A DNA stretch of 42,973 nt. Source: an uncultured Pelagibacteraceae bacterium (GTDB lineage: Bacteria; Pseudomonadota; Alphaproteobacteria; Pelagibacterales; Pelagibacteraceae). The position numbers and the translations under genes are program-made. The notes beneath the pieces were generated by a model. It was given only the letters and a program-made list of their open reading frames with translations, searched no databases and had not been told where the DNA came from. This document shows positions 16,894 through 26,242 of the stretch, one piece after another. Position 1 is the first letter of the stretch; every line of letters starts with the position of its first letter. Where the stretch lies: positions 1 to 42,973 of the forward strand of contig CACKZV010000008.1 in NCBI GenBank assembly GCA_902604795.1, given 5' to 3'.

Positions 16894-18150
16894 ATGCAAA
16901 AATACTCAGTTTTTAGCCTTATTAAAAATGCATTCTCAGATCATCAGAATTGGGAAGTAGCATGGAAAGATCCAACTCCTAAAAAAGAATATGATGTGAT
17001 TATCATAGGTGGCGGAGGTCATGGTTTAGCAACTGCATACTACTTAGCTAAGGAGCACAATATTTCAAATGTAGCTATCATAGAAAAAGGCTGGATAGGT
17101 GGAGGTAATGTTGGAAGGAACACTACAATAATTAGATCAAACTATATGCATGATGACAATGCTTTGTTCAGTGAATTTGGCATGGACTTGTGGAGAAAGA
17201 TGAGTCAGGATTTGAATTACAATGTAATGTTTTCTCCAAGAGGAATAATTAATCTTGCCCATTCAGATGCACAAATGAATGCTTACTCTAGAAGAGGAAA
17301 TTCAATGCGATTAAATGGAATTGATGCAGTTTTATTAAATAGGGAAGAGGTTCAAAAAAGAATTCCAATGGCAGATTTTTCTGACAATGTACGATTTCCA
17401 ATTTTTGGAGGTTTGATGCAACCAAGTGCTGGGACTGCTAGACACGATGCTGTAGCTTGGGGATATGCAAGACAAGCAGACTCAATGGGTGTTGACATAA
17501 TTCAAAATTGTGAAGTTACAGGATTTGATGTTACTAACGGTAAAATAGTTGGAGTAAGAACCTCTAAAGGAGATATCAAAGCGAAAAAAGTTGGTTTGTG
17601 TGTTGCAGGTAGCACAAATATTTTAGCAGAAATGTTAAATATGAAGTTACCAATTGAAACTCATCTGCTTCAAGCATGTGTATCAGAACCTGTTAAACCT
17701 TTGCTTGACCATGTAGTTACATTTGGTGCAGGTCACTTTTATTGTAGTCAATCAGATAAAGGAGAGATGGTTATGGGTGGAGACTTGGACGGATACAATA
17801 GTTACTCACAAAGAGGAAATTTACCAACACTCCAACACGTACTGACTGAAGGTATTGCAATGTTTCCATTTCTAAGCAAATTGAAAATGCTTAGAACTTG
17901 GGGTGGAATTATGGATATGTCAATGGACGGTTCACCAATCATTGATAAAACACATATTGATGGCTTATACTTAAATTGTGGCTGGTGTTATGGTGGATTT
18001 AAAGCTACACCTGCTTCAGGTTGGACTTTTGCACATACAATTGCACAAGATAGAGTTCATGAATTAAACGCAGGTTACAGTTTAAATAGATTCAATACTG
18101 GTGATTTAATTGATGAAAAAGGTCTTGGTACCAAAACTTGGATATCTTAA
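16894..18150 (+). CDS. soxB: Sarcosine oxidase subunit beta SoxB
   Basis: SoxB is the flavin subunit of heterotetrameric sarcosine oxidase, which oxidises sarcosine to glycine and passes the methyl carbon to THF. The 418-residue product has the dinucleotide-binding VIIIGGGGHGLATAYYLA at residues 35-52. It also has AGTARHDAVAWGY with His184, matching the histidine that carries covalent FMN in the family, and GGIMDMSMDGSPIID near the C-terminus. It is the first gene of soxBDAG and is directly followed by soxD without a gap. The 128-base spacer upstream should hold promoters for both soxB and fhs; I see no recognisable riboswitch in it. Confidence 0.95.
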   Translation: MQKYSVFSLIKNAFSDHQNWEVAWKDPTPKKEYDVIIIGGGGHGLATAYYLAKEHNISNVAIIEKGWIGGGNVGRNTTIIRSNYMHDDNALFSEFGMDLWRKMSQDLNYNVMFSPRGIINLAHSDAQMNAYSRRGNSMRLNGIDAVLLNREEVQKRIPMADFSDNVRFPIFGGLMQPSAGTARHDAVAWGYARQADSMGVDIIQNCEVTGFDVTNGKIVGVRTSKGDIKAKKVGLCVAGSTNILAEMLNMKLPIETHLLQACVSEPVKPLLDHVVTFGAGHFYCSQSDKGEMVMGGDLDGYNSYSQRGNLPTLQHVLTEGIAMFPFLSKLKMLRTWGGIMDMSMDGSPIIDKTHIDGLYLNCGWCYGGFKATPASGWTFAHTIAQDRVHELNAGYSLNRFNTGDLIDEKGLGTKTWIS

Positions 18151-18420
18151 ATGCTCTATATATTCTGTCCACATTGTGGATCAAGATCACAGAATGAGTT
18201 TGCTTATGGCGGAGATGCAACAGTAAAACGACCAGAGCTTAACAAGGAAATTAGTGACCAAGAGTGGAATAATTTTGTTTATTTAAGAAAAAGTCCTAGA
18301 GGAAAACACCTAGAGTTATGGCACCATATATCTGGCTGCAGACAATGGATTAAAGTTGAAAGAGATACTTCAACTCACGAAATTTTTAAAACCTATAAAG
18401 CAGATGAACTGACTGAATAA
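18151..18420 (+). CDS. soxD: Sarcosine oxidase subunit delta SoxD
   Basis: This 89-residue zinc-binding small subunit of heterotetrameric sarcosine oxidase has CPHCG at residues 6-10 and a later HHISGC segment, which match the C-x2-C and H/C zinc ligands of SoxD. LRKSPRGKHLELWHH is also typical. It begins directly after the soxB stop and its stop codon shares one base with the soxA start, indicating coupled translation for assembly of the complex. Confidence 0.95.
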   Translation: MLYIFCPHCGSRSQNEFAYGGDATVKRPELNKEISDQEWNNFVYLRKSPRGKHLELWHHISGCRQWIKVERDTSTHEIFKTYKADELTE

Positions 18421-21416
18421 TGTCACAAGATTTTAGATTAAATAATATTGGAATGGTAAATAGAAATAAAAAAATTTCTTTTACATTTAATGGTAAAAAA
18501 TATTTTGGTTATGAAGGAGATACTATTGCTTCTGCTTTAATAGCAAATGGAGTGCATCTTGTTGGGAGGAGTTTTAAATATCATAGACCCAGAGGTTTCT
18601 TTGGAGTTGGTGTTGATGAACCTTATGCAATTTTACAGTTAGAAAGAAATAATGAAAGAGATCCTAATATTAGAGCTACTGAGCAGGAGATTTTTGAAGG
18701 TTTAGAAGTTAAAAGTGTAAACTGTTGGCCTAGTGTAAACTTTGATATTGGGGCAATTAATAATTTCTTAAAAATGTTTTTTCCTGCTGGGTTTTACTAT
18801 AAAACTTTTATGTGGCCACCAAGCTTTTGGTATAAAATTTATGAACCTTTTATTAGAATGGCAGCAGGTTTTGGAGAGGCATCAATCAAGCATGATAAAG
18901 AAAGATATGAACATAAATATGAATATTGTGATGTATTGATTACTGGGTCAGGACCTTCAGGTTTAGCCAGTGCTTATGCAGCAGCAAAAAATGGTGCTCG
19001 TGTAATTTTAGCAGAAGATAAACCAAGGTATGGAGGTAGCTTGTTAACAAGTGATGTAAATATTGGTAATCAAACTGGTGCTGAATGGTCAGAGAAAATA
19101 ATTACAGAGTTAAAGTCAATGTCAAATGTGATTGTAAAAAATAGATCACAAGTATTTGGTTATTATGATCATAATATGTTGGTAATGTCGGAACGAATAA
19201 GCGATCACTTACCCAAAACCCAAAAGTATTTACCTAAACAACGTTTGTGGTACATAAGAGCAAAAGAAGTTCTTATTTCATCAGGCTCAATTGAAAGGCC
19301 ATTAGTATTTGGTAACAATGATACCCCAGGCGTAATGTTATCATCAGCAGCTAAAGAATATATGAAGGTTTATGGAGTTTTAGTCGGAAAAAAACCTTTG
19401 ATATTTACAAATAATGATAGTGGATATGAAACCGCTGTAGAATTCAAAAAAAATGGCGTAAATCCATTAATTTTAGATACTAGAAAAGAACCATCCTCAG
19501 ACATTATTAGCGAAGCAAAAAATTTAGGAATTGAAATTAAATTTTCTCATGTAGTAGTGGCTGCCAAGGGATACAAAAAAGTCAAATCAGCAGATATTGC
19601 AAAAATATCTGATAATAAAAAAGATTTATCAAATATAGAAAATATTGAATGTGATTGTATTTGTGTTTCAGGGTTTTGGACGCCATCAATTCACTTAGCA
19701 TCTCAATCTGGAAATAAATCTGAATTTAATGAAAAAATAGATGCATTCATTCCAAAAAAATCTAAACAGAAAGAAAATACAATTGGTTCAGCAAACGGTA
19801 AATTTACTTTAGAAGAAACCATTAATGAAGCATTTGACAAAGGATATGAAGTCTCAAACAAAATAACAGAAAATAATAATAAAGTTTCTATTCCAACTGT
19901 AGTTGAGAAAAAATCTACAGAGCATGACAAGTTTTGGTGTGTTCCATTACCAAAAGGTAAATCATATAAAAGATTTTTAGATTTTCAAAACGATGTGGCT
20001 GTATCAGATATAGAGTTGGCATTAAGAGAAGGTTTTAGATCAATTGAACATGTAAAAAGATACACAACCCTTGGAATGGCGACAGATCAAGGAAAAACAA
20101 GTAATCTTAATGGATTGCAATTAGTGTCAGACATTGAAAATAAAGTAGTACCACAAGTTGGTCACACTACATTTAGGCCACCTTATACACCTGTTTCAAT
20201 AGGAGCAATTGTGGGAAGAGAAGTTGGCAAACACTCTAAACCAACAAGAAAATCACCAATGCACGAATGGCATAAGAAAAATAATGCAGTATTTGTTGAT
20301 GCTGGAGTTTGGTTAAGACCAAGATACTACAAGCAAGGAAATGAAACATTATTTGAAGCCTCAAAAAGAGAGGCAAAAAATGTAAGAAAAAATGTAGGCG
20401 TATGTGATGTAACTACTTTAGGAAAAATAGATGTAAAAGGCCCGGATGCTGCAGAATTTTTAAATAGAGTTTATACTAATGCATGGCTTAAGCTACCAGT
20501 TGGTAAAGCAAGATATGGAGTAATGTTAAGAGAAGACGGAATTGTAATGGATGATGGAACAACAACAAGAATTTCCGAAAATCACTACCACATGACAACT
20601 ACAACAGCTCAGGCAGCAAATGTTTTGTCTCATTTAGAATATTATTTGCAGTTAGTTTGGCCAGAATTAAATGTTAATGTAGTCTCAACAACTGAGCAGT
20701 GGGCTGGTGCTGCAATAGCAGGCCCAAATTCAAGAGAATTATTAACAAAATTATTTCCAAATACAGATGTATCCAATGAAGGTCTACCGTTTATGGGTTA
20801 TAAAGAAGGCGATTTATTTGGTATTCCTGCAAAAATTTATAGAATTTCATTTTCAGGAGAGCTTGCTTATGAAGTCAATGTGGAGTCAAACTATGGTAAT
20901 TTCATGTGGGAAAAAATTATCGAAGTTGGTAAAGAATTTCAAATACAGCCATATGGAACTGAGGCCCTATCTACTTTAAGGATAGAAATGGGTCACGTTG
21001 CTGGCTCTGAACTTGATGGTAGAACAATTCCTCATGATGCATCACTTGAAGGTTTAGTAAGTAAGAAAAAAGATTTTATTGGGAAAAGATCTTTAAGCAG
21101 ATCAGCTTTCATAAAACCGGATAGAGAAAAAATAGTAGGCGTTGTTCCATTAGACAAAACAACAAGTATTCCTGAAGGTTCATATATTGTTAAAGACCCT
21201 AAAGCAAAACTTCCAAATCCTAAATTAGGTCATGTCTCAGCATCATGTTGGAGTGTTGAGTATGATAATCCATTCTCACTTGCGATAATTAAAGATGGTA
21301 AAAATATGATAGGACAAAAGTTATTTGCTATGTCACCTTTAAAAAATAAAACTATTCCTGTGGAAATTGTTTCATCTCATTATGTTGATCCTGAAGGAAA
21401 GAGAGTAAGGGCATGA
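18420..21416 (+). CDS. soxA: Sarcosine oxidase subunit alpha SoxA
   Basis: SoxA is the large subunit that binds NAD and, in its C-terminal GcvT-like domain, tetrahydrofolate, forming 5,10-methylene-THF from the methyl group released by SoxB. The 998-residue product begins with a ferredoxin-like domain of the Fer2_4 type (about 14-100, with SFKYHRPRGFFGVG). A dinucleotide-binding domain follows from about residue 170 (LITGSGPSGLASAYAAAKNG). The aminomethyltransferase domain runs from about 620 to the end, with VMDDGTTTRIS carrying the expected acidic residue and FSGELAYEVNV. Length fits the family (about 965-1000). It overlaps soxD by one base and soxG by four bases (ATGA). Confidence 0.95.
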   Translation: MSQDFRLNNIGMVNRNKKISFTFNGKKYFGYEGDTIASALIANGVHLVGRSFKYHRPRGFFGVGVDEPYAILQLERNNERDPNIRATEQEIFEGLEVKSVNCWPSVNFDIGAINNFLKMFFPAGFYYKTFMWPPSFWYKIYEPFIRMAAGFGEASIKHDKERYEHKYEYCDVLITGSGPSGLASAYAAAKNGARVILAEDKPRYGGSLLTSDVNIGNQTGAEWSEKIITELKSMSNVIVKNRSQVFGYYDHNMLVMSERISDHLPKTQKYLPKQRLWYIRAKEVLISSGSIERPLVFGNNDTPGVMLSSAAKEYMKVYGVLVGKKPLIFTNNDSGYETAVEFKKNGVNPLILDTRKEPSSDIISEAKNLGIEIKFSHVVVAAKGYKKVKSADIAKISDNKKDLSNIENIECDCICVSGFWTPSIHLASQSGNKSEFNEKIDAFIPKKSKQKENTIGSANGKFTLEETINEAFDKGYEVSNKITENNNKVSIPTVVEKKSTEHDKFWCVPLPKGKSYKRFLDFQNDVAVSDIELALREGFRSIEHVKRYTTLGMATDQGKTSNLNGLQLVSDIENKVVPQVGHTTFRPPYTPVSIGAIVGREVGKHSKPTRKSPMHEWHKKNNAVFVDAGVWLRPRYYKQGNETLFEASKREAKNVRKNVGVCDVTTLGKIDVKGPDAAEFLNRVYTNAWLKLPVGKARYGVMLREDGIVMDDGTTTRISENHYHMTTTTAQAANVLSHLEYYLQLVWPELNVNVVSTTEQWAGAAIAGPNSRELLTKLFPNTDVSNEGLPFMGYKEGDLFGIPAKIYRISFSGELAYEVNVESNYGNFMWEKIIEVGKEFQIQPYGTEALSTLRIEMGHVAGSELDGRTIPHDASLEGLVSKKKDFIGKRSLSRSAFIKPDREKIVGVVPLDKTTSIPEGSYIVKDPKAKLPNPKLGHVSASCWSVEYDNPFSLAIIKDGKNMIGQKLFAMSPLKNKTIPVEIVSSHYVDPEGKRVRA

Positions 21417-22000
21417 CGGTAATTTCTGCATTACAAAATGTTCATGTTCAGGGATCATTTGGAAATTTTGAAAATAAATCTGAAAATGACTTATTAAAAA
21501 TTAAAGAATTAAAAAATTTACTAATCGTTCAAGTAGTTCAGTATAGAAATTCTTCTATTAAAATCGCCGATATAAATTTTAATAATTTAAAATTTTTAAA
21601 TCACTCACAAACAGTGGTTTCAAATGAAAATGTAAGAGTGTTATGGAATTCACCAAATAATTGGCTTTTAATTTCAAATAAAAAAGAATTGTTAAAAGAA
21701 ATTTACAGCACTTTTAATACAAATGATTTTGCTGTTACGGACCTTTCTCATTCTAAAGCAACAATAGAATTAGAAGGACCATATGTAAAAGAAGTTTTAA
21801 AAAAAGGATGTCCTTTTAATTTTAATATTTTAACAAAAAATACGAGCATTAACTCAGCTTATAATGGAATTTCTTTTATAGTTGATATGATTGAAGATGA
21901 ACCAGAAAAAGTAAGAATTTTTTCTCTAAGAAGTTTTGGGGAGTCTCTTTATCATTCTATCACTGATGCTTCTTTAGAATTTGGCTATAAGTGTAATTAG
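21413..22000 (+). CDS. soxG: Sarcosine oxidase subunit gamma SoxG
   Basis: This 195-residue protein is the fourth subunit of heterotetrameric sarcosine oxidase, identified by position (soxBDAG order, ATGA overlap with soxA), size and segments such as VLWNSPNNWLLIS and VTDLSHSKATIELEGPYVKEVLKKGCPFN. These resemble the GcvT-like fold of SoxG (TSOX gamma). SoxG is the least conserved subunit and stabilises the complex. The stop is only 3 bases from the stop of the convergent transporter gene, with no terminator hairpin between them. purU, often next to sox genes in other bacteria, is not present here. Confidence 0.9.
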   Translation: MTVISALQNVHVQGSFGNFENKSENDLLKIKELKNLLIVQVVQYRNSSIKIADINFNNLKFLNHSQTVVSNENVRVLWNSPNNWLLISNKKELLKEIYSTFNTNDFAVTDLSHSKATIELEGPYVKEVLKKGCPFNFNILTKNTSINSAYNGISFIVDMIEDEPEKVRIFSLRSFGESLYHSITDASLEFGYKCN

Positions 22001-22003
22001 TTA

Positions 22004-23617
22004 TTATTCCTCTGTTTTAAATCGAGATTTCTGAATAAATAAAACAAATAGCACTGGTATCATTAAGGTAATAATTGTTACTGTTATTAACAATAATCCT
22101 AGCTCAGAATAGTCTGCTGTTGTTAAAATTACGTTTGTAACCTTATCTTTTACTTCTCTTGTAATTGTAAAAATTTCATTGAGATATTTTGTTAATAGAG
22201 CACTTGCAGATAAAGCTAAATTAGTGAATGAGGCAAACACTGCAAAAAAAGTTGCTTTTAAATGGGAGGGTGCATTTTTTGCAATCCAAGCCAAAAGTGG
22301 AATCATAGATATTTGACCCAATGGAGATTCTAATGCTGTATTAATTATTGCTATAAATTTTGCATCAACAATTCCGTTTGTTAGCGAGGAGGTCCAGTTA
22401 TGAAATCCATAATACATTCCAACACTTGGTAAAAATAATATTGATCCAGCAATTGATAAAATAACAATTATTTTAGCAATAGAATTTTTTGCCATAAATG
22501 GTCTAAGAATTATTATTCCGACTAATGTAAGTATAGAAGCTAGTAAAGACAGTATTGAAAAAAATTGTTCATTAAATTGAAGTTCATCAATTTCAAACCA
22601 AGATAAGCCAGGTCCAGGTCCAGGCATGGCTCTAAATATAAAAATAATTATAGCAGTTCCAACTATAGTAAATCTTAACTTTTCAGGTAACTCTTTAATA
22701 AGTTTATTCATAAGGAATAAAATGATTAACATAGAGCCTAAAAAAACAATTTCTTGTGCAAATGGTAGTCCTAATGAACCGACACTCAATGTAAAAATTA
22801 CAAAAATTAAACTACCACCTAGTATCCACCAATTAACTTTTGTTTTTTCATGATTAAAATTACCTTCTTCACCAGCTAGACCTTGTCTAATTAAAATTTT
22901 TTTCTTTTTATTTTTTAAATACACTGCAAAAATAACACCTAAAATTGAAACCATTGGTATTATTAATGCGTAAAGATATATTGATCCGTATAATTTTATT
23001 TTTTCAGCCTGTTCAAGATTGTCTACTCCTTTAAATAATATCACATTGGCAAGGGCAACCAAAACTGTTCCACCTATAATTGCAAATCTTCCAAGTGTTT
23101 GCATCGTTGTATGCATAATTTTAACTTGATCTGTTGTAAATTTTTCTCCATTTTCATTAATTAAAGGAACTGCTTCAACTGTCATTGCATCAGCAACAAC
23201 ATCTTGGACTACATAACCAATAGGAGCTAAAAGAACGCTTATTACAAACCAAGTTTCAACTTTTAAATAAGATGACATTTGTTCTGTATGAATTATTAGC
23301 CCATACATTATTAATAAACTTATTCCAATTAATGAGGCGCCAACGTAGACCATGTAATTCTTTTTATTCCAGATTAAATCTACCAAATGTCCTAGTGGCA
23401 TTTTTAAAGCCCAAGGTATTCCTGCCCAGAAACCCAACCCTGCAAGAAATGCTGCAGATAAATTTAAATAATCTTTTACAAAGAAAGTACCTACTATACC
23501 TGTTAGGCCAGATATACCTGCTGCCACATAAATCATTAAGGGAGGCAAATAAGACAATTTAAATTGTCTTCCTAAATCAAACAGTGTTGTATCTATAAAT
23601 TGAGCTACTTTATTCAT
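22004..23617 (-). CDS. BT1-type (folate/biopterin transporter-like) MFS membrane protein
   Basis: This is a 537-residue polytopic membrane protein with about 12 hydrophobic helices. The segment GYVVQDVVADAMTVEAVP (about residues 134-151) resembles the conserved DVVADA-VVE motif of the BT1/folate-biopterin transporter family (TC 2.A.71) of kinetoplastids, plants and cyanobacteria. The N-terminal FWAGIPWALKMPLGHLVDLIW and the late ATFFAVFASFTNLALSASALL also fit an MFS/BT1 architecture. It sits 3 bases from soxG in convergent orientation, and lies in a window full of folate-dependent enzymes, which makes folate or pterin transport attractive. Other MFS substrates remain possible. It is the last gene of a three-gene minus-strand run with an unknown protein and a GNAT acetyltransferase. 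Confidence 0.65.
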   Translation of the reverse strand: MNKVAQFIDTTLFDLGRQFKLSYLPPLMIYVAAGISGLTGIVGTFFVKDYLNLSAAFLAGLGFWAGIPWALKMPLGHLVDLIWNKKNYMVYVGASLIGISLLIMYGLIIHTEQMSSYLKVETWFVISVLLAPIGYVVQDVVADAMTVEAVPLINENGEKFTTDQVKIMHTTMQTLGRFAIIGGTVLVALANVILFKGVDNLEQAEKIKLYGSIYLYALIIPMVSILGVIFAVYLKNKKKKILIRQGLAGEEGNFNHEKTKVNWWILGGSLIFVIFTLSVGSLGLPFAQEIVFLGSMLIILFLMNKLIKELPEKLRFTIVGTAIIIFIFRAMPGPGPGLSWFEIDELQFNEQFFSILSLLASILTLVGIIILRPFMAKNSIAKIIVILSIAGSILFLPSVGMYYGFHNWTSSLTNGIVDAKFIAIINTALESPLGQISMIPLLAWIAKNAPSHLKATFFAVFASFTNLALSASALLTKYLNEIFTITREVKDKVTNVILTTADYSELGLLLITVTIITLMIPVLFVLFIQKSRFKTEE

Positions 23618-23623
23618 TAACTC

Positions 23624-24064
23624 TTAATCTAATAGGTTTAATTTAATTAAACTATTATTTTTTGTTTCTTTACACCACAATTCATAACTTTCGCACACTC
23701 TCCAAAGATGATTTGTAGCTCTTTGAGATATTTCCAAGGGAAAATGACTCTTTGCATAGTATAAATCAGGAAATTTAATCAATTGCTTAATCATTGCTTC
23801 TTTTTGTAAACCCAAAAGTCTTAAAACTTCTTTAGAAATTTTTTCTCCTGAGGTCTCATCAACAAAATCGTTTTCTTTTAGTTTTTTAAACCACTCATCA
23901 TGAAATTTACCACTGCTTACTTTTTCATACATTTTAGAACCTATAAATCTTTCAATTGCGTCTATATTGGAGATATCAATATTCTGTTTTTTAATTTTAA
24001 ATATTTCTAAATAAATTGCCTCAGCAACATAAAGTATGTAGGGTTTTTTATTTTCTTCTCCCAT
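23624..24064 (-). CDS. Hypothetical protein, alpha-helical, 146 aa
   Basis: This is a 146-residue soluble protein without signal peptide or membrane helix. It is rich in K, E, L and I and is probably all-helical. The C-terminal half carries conserved-looking aromatic and cysteine positions (LYYAKSHFPLEISQRATNH, then LWRVCESYELWC). I do not recognise a family and see no catalytic motif. It lies 6 bases upstream of the BT1-type transporter gene and 4 bases downstream of the GNAT gene, so the three are probably one transcript. That context does not define a function. Confidence 0.6.
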   Translation of the reverse strand: MGEENKKPYILYVAEAIYLEIFKIKKQNIDISNIDAIERFIGSKMYEKVSSGKFHDEWFKKLKENDFVDETSGEKISKEVLRLLGLQKEAMIKQLIKFPDLYYAKSHFPLEISQRATNHLWRVCESYELWCKETKNNSLIKLNLLD

Positions 24065-24068
24065 AAAA

Positions 24069-24539
24069 TTATAAATCTAAAGTGTAATAACAAGAATTAG
24101 GATCCTCTTTATAGTGAGCAAAAGGTTTACATTTACTAAATTTAAAATGTTCAAAAAGTTTTCTGGCAGGTAAAAAGAATTTTCCAGATCCTGTTTCAAT
24201 ACTTAACTTTTTAATACCTAATTTTTTTGCTTGAATTATTAAATGTGAGATTATTTTATTACCAATACCTTTATTTCTAAAATCATCAGATACTCTAATC
24301 GATTTAAATTCCCCATGATTTTGTCCAATAAATTTTAATGCTCCGCATCCAATTAAATGATTATTATTCCACAAACTCCAAAATTTTATACTTGGGTCTT
24401 TAAGTCCAGGAATATCTAAAACATGAGTACTACCTTTAGAAGAAACAGATCTTAATTCAATAAAGTGTTTTATTAAAAGATGATTTACCTTTGGATGGTC
24501 AAAGTTGTTTTCTATTGATTTAATCATTAGCATGAACAT
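24069..24539 (-). CDS. GNAT-family N-acetyltransferase
   Basis: This 156-residue acetyl-CoA-dependent acyltransferase has the GNAT core: a beta strand with HGEFKSIRVS, the acetyl-CoA pyrophosphate loop RNKGIGNKI (R/Q-x2-G-x-G pattern), the following helix, IKKLSIETG on the next strand, and FEHFKFSKC near the end. The substrate could be a small molecule or a protein; nothing in the sequence defines it. Three in-frame ATG codons lie within 12 bases; the start at 24527 (MIKSIENN) is as likely as 24539. The gene is divergent from the SRAP gene, with only about 36 bases for both promoters. Confidence 0.8.
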   Translation of the reverse strand: MFMLMIKSIENNFDHPKVNHLLIKHFIELRSVSSKGSTHVLDIPGLKDPSIKFWSLWNNNHLIGCGALKFIGQNHGEFKSIRVSDDFRNKGIGNKIISHLIIQAKKLGIKKLSIETGSGKFFLPARKLFEHFKFSKCKPFAHYKEDPNSCYYTLDL

Positions 24540-24575
24540 ATAATCTAAAAAAAAATTAAACCAATACGAAAAAAT

Positions 24576-25196
24576 ATGTGTGGAAGATATGTCATTACTA
24601 ATGCAGTTTCAAAAACAAGCAAAATGGTTAAAACTGCAATCAACGTTGAAGACTCAGAAAATTATAATGCTCATCCTTATCAAAATCTTCCTGTAATAAA
24701 GAAATATAACAATGGAAATACTCTTGAAAACTTAAAGTGGGGAATTGTTCCTAGTTGGGCCAAAAAAAAAGACTTTAAACCTCTAATTAATGCAAGATTA
24801 GAGACAATTGACGAAAAGGTTTCATTTAAAAAATTAATAAAACTTCAAAGATGTGTTGTTGTAGCTGATGGATTTTACGAATGGAAGAGTATAGAAAAAG
24901 AGAAGATCCCTCATTACTTTTTAAGAGAAGACAAGAAGCTAATCTATATAGCAGGTATTTATGAGGAGGATCAATTTTGCATGATTACTGAGGAAGCGAG
25001 TTCAAATGTAACAGAAATTCATCACAGACAACCAGTTATCTTAAATGAAAGTGATGTTAATAAATATTTGAATATTGAAATTTCAGGTTCAAATTATTTA
25101 AAACAATCGCAAAAATCAAAACTTTCTTTTTATGAAATTTCTAAGGATGTAAACAAGCCAACAAATAACAATATTTCTCTAATACAACCTCTATAA
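24576..25196 (+). CDS. SRAP-family protein (YedK/HMCES-like abasic-site DNA-binding)
   Basis: SRAP proteins form a covalent thiazolidine crosslink through Cys2 with abasic sites in single-stranded DNA and protect them from strand breakage. This 206-residue product begins MCGRYV with the required Cys2 after Met removal, and has the conserved NARLET, ADGFYEWK and TEIHHRQPVIL motifs that hold the active-site Asn, Glu and His. Length is normal for bacterial YedK (about 220). It is a single gene between divergent GNAT and convergent purK, whose stop is 2 bases away. It appears intact. Confidence 0.92.
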   Translation: MCGRYVITNAVSKTSKMVKTAINVEDSENYNAHPYQNLPVIKKYNNGNTLENLKWGIVPSWAKKKDFKPLINARLETIDEKVSFKKLIKLQRCVVVADGFYEWKSIEKEKIPHYFLREDKKLIYIAGIYEEDQFCMITEEASSNVTEIHHRQPVILNESDVNKYLNIEISGSNYLKQSQKSKLSFYEISKDVNKPTNNNISLIQPL

Positions 25197-25198
25197 AA

Positions 25199-26242
25199 TT
25201 ACTTTTCAATAATTGTTAGATGTCCCATTTTCCTTTTTGCTTTTACTTGTTTTTTTAAATAGTCATAAAAAAACTCATTCTCTTTAAAAGTTTTATTTCT
25301 ATAAATTGTTATGTCATCACCAATGAGATTAATCATTTGAGCATTATATATTTTTTTTGTGTCGATTTTTTTTAAACCACAAACAGCTCTTATATGATTT
25401 TCAAATTGACTAACATTATGTGAGTTTATTGTTAGATGACCAGAATTATGAACTCTAGGTGCAATTTCATTAACATATAAGTTTTCATTTTTATCAATAA
25501 AAAACTCAACACATAAGGTTCCAATATAATCTAGTTCCTCAACAATTTGTTTTGCCCATTCTTTAGATTTTATCTTTATTATTTCTGAAATTTCAGCAGG
25601 AATTTTTGAATGTTTCAAAATTTGATCTTCATGAACATTCTCAATCGGTTCATATATTTCATATTTTTGGTTGCCAAATCTACATATGACAATTGAAATT
25701 TCTTTTTTAAGGTTAATAAACTTTTCTAAAATATATTCTTTAGTAAAATCAATATCTTCATTTATGTCAATTAAACTATTTAATTTATGTTGACCTTTAC
25801 CATCATATCCAAGAGTAGTAGTTTTAAGTAACCCAGGCAAAAGGTTTTCATTTTCTTTTATTTCATCCTTATTTTTAATTAAAGCATAGTTAGTTGTTCT
25901 AATATTGTTTTTATTTAAAAAATCTTTTTCAGTTAATCTATTTTGGATTAAACTATTTATTTCTGGTTTGGGCAAAACACTCTTTGATTTATTTATTTCA
26001 TTTAATATATCAAAGGGTATATTTTCAAATTCATAGGTAACTAAATCAACGCTATTAACAAATTCTGTTATAATTTTTGTATCATTATACTTTCCATATA
26101 TGAACTTATTTGCAAAATTTTTGGCAGGTGCATCTTGATCATCACTAAGTACTACAGTATTTATATCTATCTTTTTAGCAGCTTCAGAAAGCATACTACC
26201 TAGCTGACCACCTCCAATTATTCCTAAAACTGGCTGGCTCAT
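25199..26242 (-). CDS. purK: 5-(Carboxyamino)imidazole ribonucleotide synthase PurK
   Basis: PurK is the ATP-grasp enzyme that carboxylates AIR with ATP and bicarbonate to N5-CAIR in purine synthesis. The 347-residue product starts LGIIGGGQLGSMLSEAAKK, typical of PurK. It has the ATP-grasp segments LLKTTTLGYDGKGQ, EKFINLKKEISIVICR, the metal-binding LCVEFFIDKNENLYVNEIAPRVHNSGH and the C-terminal GHLTI. It begins directly at the end of purE, so the two are translated together. Confidence 0.95.
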   Translation of the reverse strand: MSQPVLGIIGGGQLGSMLSEAAKKIDINTVVLSDDQDAPAKNFANKFIYGKYNDTKIITEFVNSVDLVTYEFENIPFDILNEINKSKSVLPKPEINSLIQNRLTEKDFLNKNNIRTTNYALIKNKDEIKENENLLPGLLKTTTLGYDGKGQHKLNSLIDINEDIDFTKEYILEKFINLKKEISIVICRFGNQKYEIYEPIENVHEDQILKHSKIPAEISEIIKIKSKEWAKQIVEELDYIGTLCVEFFIDKNENLYVNEIAPRVHNSGHLTINSHNVSQFENHIRAVCGLKKIDTKKIYNAQMINLIGDDITIYRNKTFKENEFFYDYLKKQVKAKRKMGHLTIIEK

